Below, piece after piece: positions 9,465 to 20,618 of a stretch of 64,000 nucleotides of DNA (position 1 is the stretch's first letter; each line of letters begins with the position of its first letter). The DNA comes from Streptomyces sp. 1331.2. GTDB taxonomy: Bacteria > Actinomycetota > Actinomycetes > Streptomycetales > Streptomycetaceae. The notes below the pieces were generated by a model. The model saw nothing but the letters and a program-made list of their open reading frames with translations. It did not search any database and was not told the origin of the DNA. Location: assembly GCF_900199205.1 (NCBI RefSeq), contig NZ_OBMJ01000001.1:5573001-5637000 (forward strand), in the 5' to 3' direction. The translations under genes were made by a program, and so were the position numbers.

Positions 9465-9827
9465 TCCGGTAGGTTCTGTGCCTGAGGGAGGGGTTGACGC
9501 CTCGAAGTGTCGGCCCGACCCTTGGTGGTCACCCCGGTTTCATATGCCGGCCGATGATCACATAGGCTCAAAAGAAAAAGGGAAGCTCGGCGTGTTCGTT
9601 GAAACGCGTGCCCGGGGCGACCTAGTGTCCTGTGTCACCAGACTGTGCCCTTTGGTGATGTGACGGAGGCACAGGACTAACCCTAAAGGTCAAGTTTAGG
9701 GTTGGGGTCGGCGGTCGGCATTTCGGACATTCAGTCAGAAACCAGGCTCCCTACCCATCGACATCCGTCGGAACGGACCCTCGCCGGGCCGGGCCGACCC
9801 GGAAATTCGAGGCGAGAGGCCTTCGAC
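9465..9827 (+). promoter_or_regulatory. ftsQ-ftsZ intergenic control region
   Basis: This 363-nt gap is the only long break upstream of ftsZ. In Streptomyces this position is known to hold several ftsZ promoters, including a sporulation-specific one. Visible here are two GTGTC sites 7 nt apart (9625-9629 and 9632-9636); their complement GACAC is the known core of WhiA binding. A perfect 9-bp inverted repeat AACCCTAAA / TTTAGGGTT lies at 9679-9687 and 9695-9703 with a 7-nt loop. An A-rich stretch around 9570-9582 breaks the GC richness. GAGAGG at 9814-9819 is the ribosome site for ftsZ. I could not place -10/-35 pairs with certainty. No convincing gene lies here. Confidence 0.75.
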
Positions 9828-11063
9828 GTGGCAGCACCGCAGAACTACCTCGCAGTCATCAAGGTCGTCGGAATCGGCGGCGGTGGTGTCAACGCCATCA
9901 ACCGGATGATCGAGGTCGGTCTCAAGGGCGTCGAGTTCATCGCGATCAACACCGATGCGCAGGCCCTCCTCATGAGCGACGCCGACGTCAAGCTCGATGT
10001 GGGCCGTGAACTCACCCGGGGCCTCGGCGCCGGCGCCAACCCCGAGGTGGGCCGCAAGGCCGCCGAGGACCACCGCGAGGAGATCGAGGAGGTCCTCAAG
10101 GGGGCCGACATGGTCTTCGTGACCGCCGGTGAAGGCGGTGGCACGGGCACGGGCGGCGCGCCCGTCGTCGCCAACATCGCGCGCTCGCTGGGCGCCCTGA
10201 CCATCGGCGTGGTCACCCGCCCCTTCACCTTCGAGGGCCGGCGCCGGGCCAACCAGGCCGAGGACGGCATCGCGAGCCTGCGCGAAGAGGTCGACACCCT
10301 CATCGTGATCCCCAACGACCGGCTGCTGTCCATCTCGGACCGCCAGGTCAGCGTGCTCGACGCGTTCCGCTCGGCCGACCAGGTCCTGCTCTCCGGTGTC
10401 CAGGGCATCACCGACCTGATCACCACCCCGGGCCTGATCAACCTCGACTTCGCCGACGTCAAGTCCGTCATGTCGGACGCCGGCTCGGCGCTCATGGGCA
10501 TCGGCTCGGCCCGCGGCGAGGACCGCGCCAAGGCCGCCGCCGTGATGGCGATCTCCTCGCCGCTGCTGGAAGCCTCGATCGACGGCGCCCGCGGCGTGCT
10601 GCTCTCGATTTCGGGCGGCTCCGACCTCGGTCTGTTCGAGATCAACGAGTCGGCCCAGCTGGTCAGCGAGGCCGCCCACCCCGAGGCCAACATCATCTTC
10701 GGTGCGGTCATCGACGACGCGCTCGGCGACGAGGTCCGGGTCACCGTCATCGCGGCCGGCTTCGACGGCGGGCAGCCGCCGGCGATCGTCCGCGACCCGG
10801 TGGTCAAGTCGACCGCCCCGGAGCGCCCGGCCACCCCGCCGGCCTCCCCGGACCGCCCGGCCGGCCGGCCCTCGTACGGGAGCATCGGCTCGGTGACCTC
10901 CCGTTCGGAGACGGAGACCCCGGCCGCCGCGCCGAGCCGGTCGACCGAGAGCTCGGCCACCACGACCGCCGCCGCCCCGGTGCCGCCGCAGGTGCAGCCG
11001 GCCCGCCAGCCCTTCGTGGAGAGCCCGGCGGAGGAGCTCGACGTCCCGGACTTCCTTAAGTGA
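9828..11063 (+). CDS. ftsZ: Cell division GTPase FtsZ
   Basis: A 411-aa tubulin-like GTPase that polymerises into the Z ring (ladders of rings in sporulating hyphae). The N-terminal G-I-G-G-G-G-V-N-A-I nucleotide site and the tubulin signature G-G-G-T-G-T-G (residues about 103-109) are intact, as are N-D-R-L and the T7 loop N-L-D-F-A-D-V. A proline/serine/threonine-rich linker (about 320-400) leads to the C-terminal peptide E-L-D-V-P-D-F-L-K, the docking site for SepF. The GTG at 9828 is chosen for its GAGAGG site and because translation then begins A-A-P-Q-N-Y-L-A-V-I-K; the frame is open to 9702 but that part overlaps the control region. Its stop overlaps pgeF (GTGA). Confidence 0.97.
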   Translation: MAAPQNYLAVIKVVGIGGGGVNAINRMIEVGLKGVEFIAINTDAQALLMSDADVKLDVGRELTRGLGAGANPEVGRKAAEDHREEIEEVLKGADMVFVTAGEGGGTGTGGAPVVANIARSLGALTIGVVTRPFTFEGRRRANQAEDGIASLREEVDTLIVIPNDRLLSISDRQVSVLDAFRSADQVLLSGVQGITDLITTPGLINLDFADVKSVMSDAGSALMGIGSARGEDRAKAAAVMAISSPLLEASIDGARGVLLSISGGSDLGLFEINESAQLVSEAAHPEANIIFGAVIDDALGDEVRVTVIAAGFDGGQPPAIVRDPVVKSTAPERPATPPASPDRPAGRPSYGSIGSVTSRSETETPAAAPSRSTESSATTTAAAPVPPQVQPARQPFVESPAEELDVPDFLK

Positions 11064-11791
11064 TCGATCACGCAGTACATGCGGGTGCTCACTTCGCCTT
11101 CACCGACCGGTGGGGCGGGGTGAGCACTTCGCCGTACGGGGAGCTCAACCTCGGCGGTGCGGTGGGGGACGACCCGGAGGCCGTCCGGGAGAACCGGGCG
11201 CTCGCCGCCCGGGAGCTGGGACTCGAACCGGCCGACGTGGTGTGGATGAACCAGGTGCACGGCGCCGAGGTCGCCGTGGTGACGGAGCGCCAGCCGCTGG
11301 GGCAGGCCCCGACGGTGGACGCAGTGGTCACCGACCGACCGCTCGCGCTGGCGGTGCTGACCGCCGACTGCACGCCGGTACTGCTGGCCGACCCGGTGGC
11401 GGGCGTGGTGGGCGCGGCCCACGCGGGCCGGCCCGGGCTGGCGGCCGGGGTGGTGCCCGCGGTCGTCCGGGCGATGGTCGACCTGGGCGCCGAGCCCGGA
11501 CGGATCGTCGCCGCCGTCGGGCCCGCCGTCTGCGGCAGCTGCTACGAGGTGCCCGCCGAACTGCGCGCCGAGGTGGCCGCCGTGGTGCCGGCGGCGTTCG
11601 CCGAGACCTCCTGGGGGACGCCGGCCCTGGACGTGCCGGAGGGAGTCGCGGCCCAGCTGGCCGCGGCGGGGGTCAGCGAACCGATGAGATCACCGGTCTG
11701 CACCCTCGAATCCGCCGATCACTACTCCTATCGCCGCGAGCAGCGCACCGGCCGGCTCGCGAGCTACGTCTGGTTGGGCTCTGATCACTGA
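11060..11791 (+). CDS. pgeF: Peptidoglycan editing factor PgeF (YfiH / multicopper-type domain)
   Basis: A 243-aa cytoplasmic protein of the YfiH family, which is linked to peptidoglycan fidelity and has purine nucleoside phosphorylase/deaminase activity in characterised members. Expected metal and active-site ligands are visible: the His of M-N-Q-V-H-G (about residue 71), the Cys of T-A-D-C-T-P-V (about 108) and the His of A-A-H-A-G-R (about 125). The GTG start overlaps the ftsZ stop by 4 nt, suggesting coupled translation. This position after ftsZ is common in actinobacteria. Confidence 0.88.
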   Translation: MIDHAVHAGAHFAFTDRWGGVSTSPYGELNLGGAVGDDPEAVRENRALAARELGLEPADVVWMNQVHGAEVAVVTERQPLGQAPTVDAVVTDRPLALAVLTADCTPVLLADPVAGVVGAAHAGRPGLAAGVVPAVVRAMVDLGAEPGRIVAAVGPAVCGSCYEVPAELRAEVAAVVPAAFAETSWGTPALDVPEGVAAQLAAAGVSEPMRSPVCTLESADHYSYRREQRTGRLASYVWLGSDH

Positions 11792-12597
11792 TGACGAACG
11801 ACATCTTCGGAACGTTCCCCGGCCGGACCGCCGGCGTTCCCGACCGGAGTTGGCTGGACGCGCTGACCGAGGGCCAGCGGGCCAGGTACGAGGAGCTCGG
11901 GACCAACCTCGACGTGGTCGAGCGCCGGATCGCGGACGCCTGTGCGGCCGCCGGGCGCGCGCGGGACGAGGTCACCCTGATCGTCGTCACCAAGACCTAC
12001 CCCGCCGAGGACAGCGCGCTGCTGGCCGGGCTGGGGGTGACGGACGTCGCGGAGAACCGCGACCAGGACGCCGCGCCCAAGGCGGAGCAGTGCAGAAACC
12101 TTCCTCTTGACTGGCACTTCGTCGGACAGCTGCAGACCAACAAGGTCCGCTCGGTCGTCCGGTACGCGAACCACGTGCACTCGGTGGACCGGCTGCGGCT
12201 GGTCGAGTCGCTCTCCGCGGCGGTGCTCAAGTCGGAGCGCCCGGAACTGGGTTGCCTGGTGCAGGTGGCGCTGGACAAGGAGCACGGCGAGGGCGAGCAC
12301 CGCGCCGGGGTCGCGCCGGAGGACGTCGAGCGCATGGCCGACGCGATCGCCGACACGCCCGGGCTGCGACTCGACGGTGTGATGACCGTCGCTCCGCTCG
12401 CCGGTCCGCTGGCCGGCGACCCGGCCCGGGCCTTCGATCGGCTGGCGGAAATCGCAAGCGCCGTACGGGCGGCCCATCCTGCTGCCACCATGGTCTCCGC
12501 AGGGATGAGCGGCGACCTTGAGCAGGCGATTGCCGCCGGGGCGACACATGTGCGCGTCGGAACGGCGGTACTCGGAGTGAGGTCACCCCTCAGGTAA
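11791..12597 (+). CDS. YggS/PLPBP-family pyridoxal-phosphate homeostasis protein
   Basis: A 268-aa single-domain alanine-racemase-fold protein expected to bind PLP without being an ordinary racemase. The PLP lysine is in V-V-T-K-T-Y-P (about residue 70). The segments H-F-V-G-Q-L-Q-T-N-K and the C-terminal M-V-S-A-G-M-S-G-D-L-E-Q-A-I are diagnostic, the latter with the phosphate-binding S-M-G-M-S-D-D-like pattern. The start ATG shares its A with the pgeF stop (TGATG). The family often neighbours sepF and yggT genes, as here. Confidence 0.92.
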   Translation: MTNDIFGTFPGRTAGVPDRSWLDALTEGQRARYEELGTNLDVVERRIADACAAAGRARDEVTLIVVTKTYPAEDSALLAGLGVTDVAENRDQDAAPKAEQCRNLPLDWHFVGQLQTNKVRSVVRYANHVHSVDRLRLVESLSAAVLKSERPELGCLVQVALDKEHGEGEHRAGVAPEDVERMADAIADTPGLRLDGVMTVAPLAGPLAGDPARAFDRLAEIASAVRAAHPAATMVSAGMSGDLEQAIAAGATHVRVGTAVLGVRSPLR

Positions 12598-12686
12598 CGT
12601 CACCGGGTAAGTAGATCAGACTGCAGGACAAAATAGGACAGAATCTAGCAGCTCCCAGGAGCGCTAGCGAACCGTGGATCGCAGCT

Positions 12687-12753
12687 CCGCGGCCCCCACT
12701 CCATGAACCCTGACAGGCCGTCGGCCTGACGCGCCGTCGTGGGGGGACCGCGG
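12687..12753 (+). other. Nested stem-loop between yggS-type gene and sepF
   Basis: The 298-nt gap before sepF holds CCGCGGCCCCCAC (12687-12699) facing GTGGGGG + 2 nt + CCGCGG (12739-12753). This makes a 13-bp stem with a small bulge. Inside the loop is a perfect 7-bp hairpin CAGGCCG-T-CGGCCTG (12714-12728). No T-run follows, so it is not a classical terminator. It may be an attenuator, an mRNA processing or stabilising structure, or a regulator site for sepF. Function is unknown. Confidence 0.55.
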
Positions 12754-12895
12754 AATCCGCAGGCAGGGCCGTACGGCCTGACCGCCGGGACGGTCTGCAC
12801 GGAGCGAGCGGAGCGAGCGACCATCGGAAGGTGCGCGCTCCGCGAGGCAGCCACCGAGCGTCAGCGAGGTGGCCATGAGCGGAGGAGACAGGAGC

Positions 12896-13510
12896 ATGGC
12901 CGGCGCAATGCGCAAGATGGCGGTCTACCTCGGCCTCGTGGAGGACGAGACGTACGACGGCCAGGGGTACGACCCCGACGACGACTACGACGCGGACCCC
13001 GAGCCGATCCGGACCGGCCAGCGGACCGAGGACATTCCCCGGCCGGCCGCCCCGGCCGCCGCCGCGCCCGCCCCGGTCTCCTCGATCACTCCGCAGCCGG
13101 TGCCGGCGGCGGTGCCGATCCGGCAGGAGACCCCGAGGATGGCCCCCGTGTCGTCCATCACACCCGAACGCCGCCACAACCTGGAGAAGAGCGCCCCGGT
13201 GATCATGCCCAAGGTAGTGAACGAACGAGAGCCCTACCGCATCACCACGCTGCACCCCCGGACCTACAACGAGGCCCGTACCATCGGGGAACAGTTCCGT
13301 GGCGGTACCCCCGTGATCATGAATCTGACCGAGATGGACGACACCGACGCGAAGCGGCTCGTAGACTTCGCCGCTGGACTCGTCTTCGGTCTGCACGGCA
13401 GTATCGAGCGCGTGACACAGAAGGTGTTCCTGCTGTCGCCTGCTAACGTCGATGTCACGGCGGAGGACAAGGCTCGGATCGCCGAGGGTGGGTTCTTCAA
13501 CCAGAGCTGA
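12896..13510 (+). CDS. sepF: Cell division protein SepF
   Basis: A 204-aa cytoplasmic FtsZ partner that tethers the Z ring to the membrane. The N-terminus M-A-G-A-M-R-K-M-A-V-Y-L-G-L is the amphipathic membrane-binding helix. An acidic stretch (Y-D-P-D-D-D-Y-D) and a proline/alanine-rich linker follow. The conserved core starts near residue 110 (R-E-P-Y-R-I-T-T-L-H-P) and contains V-I-M-N-L-T, D-F-A-A-G-L-V-F-G and F-L-L-S-P-A-N-V. ATG 12896 is preferred because GGAGG (12881) and GGAG (12891) precede it and the family helix begins there; in-frame GTG 12869 and ATG 12875 are possible. Confidence 0.95.
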   Translation: MAGAMRKMAVYLGLVEDETYDGQGYDPDDDYDADPEPIRTGQRTEDIPRPAAPAAAAPAPVSSITPQPVPAAVPIRQETPRMAPVSSITPERRHNLEKSAPVIMPKVVNEREPYRITTLHPRTYNEARTIGEQFRGGTPVIMNLTEMDDTDAKRLVDFAAGLVFGLHGSIERVTQKVFLLSPANVDVTAEDKARIAEGGFFNQS

Positions 13511-13608
13511 CCCGGCCACGACTTTACGTGTGGATCTGATCAACAGTGGTTGGCGACAGGTGACGAGCGGTGGGCCCCAGGGCCCGGGACCGGGGAGAGG
13601 GAAACGCG

Positions 13609-13890
13609 ATGGACATCGTGTGGGCGGTGCTCTACTACGCCCTGACCGTCTTCCTGGTGTTCCTGCTCGTACGGCTGGTCATGGACTGGGTCTTCCAGTT
13701 CGCGCGTTCGTGGCGGCCCGGCAAGGCCATGGTCCTGGTCCTGGAGGCCACGTACACTGTCACGGATCCGCCGCTCAAGCTTCTTCGGCGGCTCATTCCG
13801 CCGTTGCGTTTCGGGGGCGTGGCGCTCGACCTGTCCTTCTTCGTACTGATGATCATTGTGTATGTCCTGATCTCGCTTGTGCACCCCTAG
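13609..13890 (+). CDS. YggT-family small membrane protein
   Basis: A 93-aa membrane protein with two hydrophobic segments, near residues 3-22 and 68-90, separated by a polar part with R-P-G-K and D-P-P-L-K-L-L-R-R-L-I-P-P. That D-P-P-L-x-x-x-R-R-x-I-P-P pattern is the YggT signature. The molecular role is unknown; the family is associated with division or turgor functions through its position next to sepF and divIVA. ATG 13609 follows GGGAGAGGG; an open frame extends back to 13570. Confidence 0.88.
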   Translation: MDIVWAVLYYALTVFLVFLLVRLVMDWVFQFARSWRPGKAMVLVLEATYTVTDPPLKLLRRLIPPLRFGGVALDLSFFVLMIIVYVLISLVHP

Positions 13891-13949
13891 TCGTAGGTGA
13901 GCGATGCGACAGGATGCCGGTGTGCCGACGATCACGTTGAGGTGAAGAG

Positions 13950-15293
13950 ATGCCATTGACCCCCGAGGACGTTCGGAACAAGCAGTTCACGACCGTCCGC
14001 CTGCGTGAAGGCTATGACGAGGACGAGGTCGATGCCTTCCTCGACGAGGTCGAGGCGGAGCTGACCCGCCTCCTACGGGAGAACGAGGACCTGCGCGCCA
14101 AGCTGGCCGCCGCGACTCGTGCCGCCGCGCAGAACCAGGCCAACCTGCGCAAGGAACCGCAGCAGGACGCCCCCCGTCAGGGCGGCGCCCCGGTTCCGGC
14201 CGCCATATCCGGCCCGCCGGTCCCCGGCCAGCAGGGCCCGGGCGGCCCGCAGCAGATGGGCCACGGTGGTCCGCAGCAGATGGGTCCGGGTGGTCCGCAG
14301 CAGATGGGCCCCGGCGGCCCGCAGCAGCAGATGGGCAACCAGCCCCTCGGCCTGCCCGCCGGCTCCGCGCCGCAGCTCCCGGCCGGCGGCCCGCAGCAGC
14401 AGATGAACCAGACCATGGGCGGGCAGCAGCAGCTGGTCCAGCCGATGGGCGGTCAGATGCTGCAGCCCATGGGCGGCCCCGGTGGCCCGCAGCCGATGGG
14501 CAACCCGATGGGCCAGGGCATGGGCCAGCAGCAGATGCAGCAGATGGGTGGCCCGATGGGCGGCCCGCAGCAGATGGGCGGCCCCATGGGCGGCCCGATG
14601 CAGCAGCAGGGCCCCGGTGGCGACAGCGCCGCCCGCGTGCTCGCGCTCGCCCAGCAGACCGCCGACCAGGCGATCTCCGAGGCCCGTTCCGAGGCCAACA
14701 AGATCGTCGGCGAGGCGCGCAGCCGGGCCGAGGGCCTGGAGCGCGACGCCCGTGCCAAGGCCGACGCCCTGGAGCGGGACGCGCAGGAGAAGCACCGCGT
14801 CGCGATGGGGTCGCTGGAGTCCGCGCGGGCCACGCTGGAGCGCAAGGTCGAGGACCTGCGGGCGTTCGAGCGTGAGTACCGCACGCGTCTGAAGTCGTAC
14901 CTGGAGACCCAGCTGCGTCAGCTGGAGTCGCAGGCCGACGACTCGCTCGCGCCGCCGCGGATCCCCGCCACCGCGTCGCTGCCGCCGGCGGCCTCGTCGA
15001 TGGCGCCGGCCGGTGCCGGGGCGATGACCTCCGGTGCACCGTCCTTCGGTGGGAACCAGCCGTCGTTCGGGGGCAGCTCGCCGTCGTTCGGTGGGCAGAG
15101 CTCCTTCGGCGGGAACTCGCCGGCGCCGAGCTTCGGCGGGCAGCAGAACGGCGGCAACAGCGGGGCTCCGCAGATGCAGCCGGCCGGGATGACCCAGCCG
15201 ATGGCGGCGGTCCGTCCGCAGCCGCCGCAGCCGATGCAGCAGGCTCCGGCGCCGATGCGGGGCTTCCTGATCGACGAGGACGGCGACAACTGA
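13950..15293 (+). CDS. divIVA: Polar growth protein DivIVA (Wag31-like)
   Basis: A 447-aa coiled-coil scaffold that marks hyphal tips and organises apical wall growth. The N-terminal lipid-binding domain reads M-P-L-T-P-E-D-V-R-N-K-Q-F-T and continues through R-E-G-Y-D-E-D-E-V-D-A-F-L-D into a first coiled coil. Residues about 70-220 are a Gly/Pro/Gln/Met-rich region with many G-G-P-Q-Q-M-G units. A second coiled coil (about 230-330) begins A-A-R-V-L-A-L-A-Q-Q-T-A-D-Q-A. A Ser/Gly/Phe-rich tail ends G-F-L-I-D-E-D-G-D-N. GAGGTGAAGAG precedes the ATG. This long central insert is typical of streptomycete DivIVA. A strong terminator follows. Confidence 0.95.
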   Translation: MPLTPEDVRNKQFTTVRLREGYDEDEVDAFLDEVEAELTRLLRENEDLRAKLAAATRAAAQNQANLRKEPQQDAPRQGGAPVPAAISGPPVPGQQGPGGPQQMGHGGPQQMGPGGPQQMGPGGPQQQMGNQPLGLPAGSAPQLPAGGPQQQMNQTMGGQQQLVQPMGGQMLQPMGGPGGPQPMGNPMGQGMGQQQMQQMGGPMGGPQQMGGPMGGPMQQQGPGGDSAARVLALAQQTADQAISEARSEANKIVGEARSRAEGLERDARAKADALERDAQEKHRVAMGSLESARATLERKVEDLRAFEREYRTRLKSYLETQLRQLESQADDSLAPPRIPATASLPPAASSMAPAGAGAMTSGAPSFGGNQPSFGGSSPSFGGQSSFGGNSPAPSFGGQQNGGNSGAPQMQPAGMTQPMAAVRPQPPQPMQQAPAPMRGFLIDEDGDN

Positions 15294-15315
15294 GGTTGTA
15301 GTACGGCCTTTTGAG

Positions 15316-15360
15316 GGCGTCCCCTCTCTGACCTTCGGGTTGGGGAGGGGACGCCTTTTT
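15316..15360 (+). terminator. Rho-independent terminator after divIVA
   Basis: GGCGTCCCCTC (15316-15326) pairs with GAGGGGACGCC (15345-15355). The loop contains a smaller ACC-TTCG-GGT hairpin. Five Ts follow (15356-15360). It closes the division cluster. Confidence 0.9.
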
Positions 15361-15425
15361 GGTGTGCTCGGAGGTGGGGCCGGATGGGGGTGGGGGGCGG
15401 GAGGGGAAGAGGACGGGGAAATGCG

Positions 15426-15461
15426 GAACCGCCGCCCGGCTGGGGAGCTGGGCGGCGGTTC
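15426..15461 (-). terminator. Terminator downstream of ileS
   Basis: Perfect 12-bp inverted repeat GAACCGCCGCCC / GGGCGGCGGTTC (15426-15437 and 15450-15461) with a 12-nt loop, 12 nt beyond the ileS stop. On the minus strand it is followed by a short ATTTCCCC run. Confidence 0.75.
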
Positions 15462-15473
15462 GCGGGGTACTGG

Positions 15474-18602
<3,129 letters not shown>

Positions 18603-18611
18603 CGCGGGCGT

Positions 18612-18840
18612 CTACCTCCGGCGGATGCTGGGACTGGATCCTCCGGAGGGACGAGACGGCCGGGCCGCCCCGCGGTACCACCCTCCTTGGCCGCGGTGCT
18701 GCGTTCGCGGCCCTCTTGTTTGGGCTTGCTGCCGGGTCTAGTGGGCCGCTGCGGGCTTCGCGGCGGCCGTTCTTCCGGCGGCTCCGGGGTGATCTTCCCG
18801 CCGTGCACACCCCCGGGCTCGCACCGTCCCCGGGTCGCTG
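18612..18840 (-). promoter_or_regulatory. T-box riboswitch, ileS leader (translational type)
   Basis: On the minus strand the T-box core GGGTGGTACCGCGG is present (18683 down to 18670). Its UGGU can pair with the ACCA end of uncharged tRNA-Ile. About 110 nt upstream an ATC triplet (18793-18791) lies in a stem-I-like region and is an Ile codon, the expected specifier. Downstream, CCTCCGG (18649-18643) can pair with the ileS ribosome site CCGGAGG (18621-18615), which gives a simple sequester/anti-sequester switch. No T-run terminator is seen between T-box and gene. This matches the actinobacterial ileS T-boxes that act on translation. Confidence 0.88.
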
Positions 18841-18886
18841 GTGGCTGCGTACGTCGGTACTCGTCCCATCTGCGCCTTGCAGGGCC

Positions 18887-18918
18887 AGTGTATCGGCCGG
18901 GCGAGTCGGTTTGTCCAA
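18887..18918 (-). promoter_or_regulatory. Candidate ileS promoter
   Basis: On the minus strand TTGGACA (18918-18912) precedes TACACT (18892-18887) by about 19 nt. A start near 18880 would give a leader of about 280 nt that contains the entire T-box. Visual match only. Confidence 0.4.
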
Positions 18919-19162
18919 ACCGTTTCGGGCGGGCGGGCGCCCGGGGGTGCGGCGGGGCTGGTCAGGCGGTGGTTAGGCGGGGGCGATCTGGGCACAACCC
19001 TCTCAGCGTGCGGGGCGTGGTGGTTGGGGCGGCTGCCTGGGTGGGATCACTGTGAGGCGTCGGTATGTCATGTTGTGACCGGTTTTGATCGGGATTATCG
19101 TTCCGGCACTGGAAGCCGCCGGGAACCGGCGGCTCGATTCGTTCGTAGATGGGGTCGAAGCC

Positions 19163-19708
19163 ATGGCTGAGAAGGGAACCGGCGCGGGTACCGCCACCAA
19201 GCGGGCACGCAAGGCCGTGGCGGTCGATCCAGGGGAGGGGACCGTGACCACTACCGCACCGAAGACCAGCACCGACACCGTCACCGTGCCGCGAGGGGCC
19301 GAGTCCGTGGACCCGGCCACGCTGCCGGTCCGGCCGGGCGAGGACCCGTGGACCACCGAGGAGGTCCACGAGCTGCACAACGAGCTGATCAGCGAGCTGG
19401 ACCGGCTGCAGAACGAGATCGACGCCGCCGAGGCGGCCATCTCGGGCCTGATGCGCGACTCCAACGACGGAGCCGGTGACGACCAGGTCGACGCCGGTAC
19501 GAAGAACATCTCGCGGGAGAGCGAGCTGGCGCTCGCCAACAACGCCCGGGACAGCCTCGCCCAGACCGAGCGGGCCCTGGCCCGGCTGGAGGGCGTCGGC
19601 TTCGGGACCTGCGAGTCCTGCGGGCAGGCCATCGGCAAGGCCCGGATGCAGGCGTTCCCCCGGGCGACGCTCTGCGTCCAGTGCAAGGCCAAGCAGGAAC
19701 GCCGCTGA
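19163..19708 (+). CDS. DksA/TraR C4-type zinc-finger protein
   Basis: A protein of 181 aa if it starts at ATG 19163. The N-terminal 60 residues are Lys/Ala/Thr-rich and of low complexity. An alpha-helical region (about 70-150: W-T-T-E-E-V-H-E-L-H-N-E-L-I-S-E-L-D-R-L and so on) leads to a C4 zinc finger C-E-S-C-x17-C-V-Q-C near the C-terminus, with the family pattern of one finger after a coiled coil. DksA-like proteins modulate RNA polymerase, but the role of actinobacterial members is unclear. GTG 19244 has a much better ribosome site (AGGGGAGGGG at 19231-19240) and would give 154 aa; the start is therefore uncertain. Confidence 0.85.
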   Translation: MAEKGTGAGTATKRARKAVAVDPGEGTVTTTAPKTSTDTVTVPRGAESVDPATLPVRPGEDPWTTEEVHELHNELISELDRLQNEIDAAEAAISGLMRDSNDGAGDDQVDAGTKNISRESELALANNARDSLAQTERALARLEGVGFGTCESCGQAIGKARMQAFPRATLCVQCKAKQERR

Positions 19709-19790
19709 ACCGGGCGACCGGAGCGACGCGGGGGGTCGGGCTTGCCGTACGCTCGACCCCGTAACGTCGCCTGACCCGTCCACAACGCTC

Positions 19791-20504
19791 GTGGACGCGT
19801 CCAGGGCGTCACCGGCCCACCACCCTCCCCCTCCTACGGCCGGGGGAGCTCCATCGGCAGCGGAGCGGATCATCAGTACGCAAGGTTCCCCCCAGACCCG
19901 GGACGACGCCGTCCCGTCCACCGCCGATGCCGTGGAGGTGCTTGTGGCCGAGCCGACCGAGGCGGCGCCCGTGGACGAACCGACGGCCGCGCAGAAGCCC
20001 AAGGGCCCGCGGCGGGTCGGGGTGCTGCTGGTGGTCGCGGTGCTGGCCTTCCTGATCGACCTGGGCAGCAAGCTGCTGGTCGTCGCCCGGCTGGAGAACC
20101 ACTCGGCGATCAAGGTCATCGGGGACGTCGTCACCTTCCAGGTGATCCGCAACTCCGGCGCGGCCTTCGGAATGGGGCAGGCGCTGACCGTCGTCTTCAC
20201 GATGATCGCCTCGGCCGTCATCGTGGTGATCTGGCGGATCGCCCGCCGGCTGTACAGCCTGCCGTGGGCGATCGCGCTCGGCCTGCTGCTCGGCGGGGCG
20301 CTCGGCAACCTCACCGACCGGCTCTTCCGCTGGCCCGGGGTCTTCCGCGGGCACGTGGTGGACTTCATCTCCGTCCAGCACTTCGCCGTCTTCAACCTCG
20401 CCGACTCGGCGATCGTCTGCGGCGGGATCCTGGTCGTGCTGCTCTCCTTCCGGGGCAGCAACCCGGACGGGACCGTGCACCAGCAGGACGGCAAGGCGGA
20501 GTAG
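19791..20504 (+). CDS. lspA: Lipoprotein signal peptidase LspA
   Basis: Inner-membrane aspartyl protease that removes signal peptides from diacylglyceryl-prolipoproteins. Four transmembrane segments are seen in the last 165 residues. Both catalytic-Asp boxes are present: V-I-R-N-S-G-A-A-F-G with the downstream N-L-T-D-R (first Asp) and F-N-L-A-D-S-A-I (second Asp). The N-terminal part before P-R-R-V-G-V-L-L is polar and variable. GTG 19791 (237 aa) keeps an A-E-R-I-I stretch I recall near the start of streptomycete LspA, while GTG 19944 has GGAGG 5 nt upstream and gives 186 aa; either could be right. TACGCT at about 19748 may be a -10. Downstream is the rluD-type gene, the usual neighbour. 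Confidence 0.9.
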   Translation: MDASRASPAHHPPPPTAGGAPSAAERIISTQGSPQTRDDAVPSTADAVEVLVAEPTEAAPVDEPTAAQKPKGPRRVGVLLVVAVLAFLIDLGSKLLVVARLENHSAIKVIGDVVTFQVIRNSGAAFGMGQALTVVFTMIASAVIVVIWRIARRLYSLPWAIALGLLLGGALGNLTDRLFRWPGVFRGHVVDFISVQHFAVFNLADSAIVCGGILVVLLSFRGSNPDGTVHQQDGKAE

Positions 20505-20618
20505 CACCGTCCTGCGGGGGCGCGTCGGGGAGTGCGGCGCGGTTCGGTGCGGTTCGGCGGGGCGGGCCGGGGAGTGCGGCGCGCGGGGGAGGCCCGGGTG
20601 TCCGGCATACTCGTACGG

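Noticed and set aside
9478..9663. Small forward frame in the ftsQ-ftsZ gap (61 codons)
   Set aside because: No ribosome site or family match; it crosses the likely ftsZ promoter region and WhiA-like sites.
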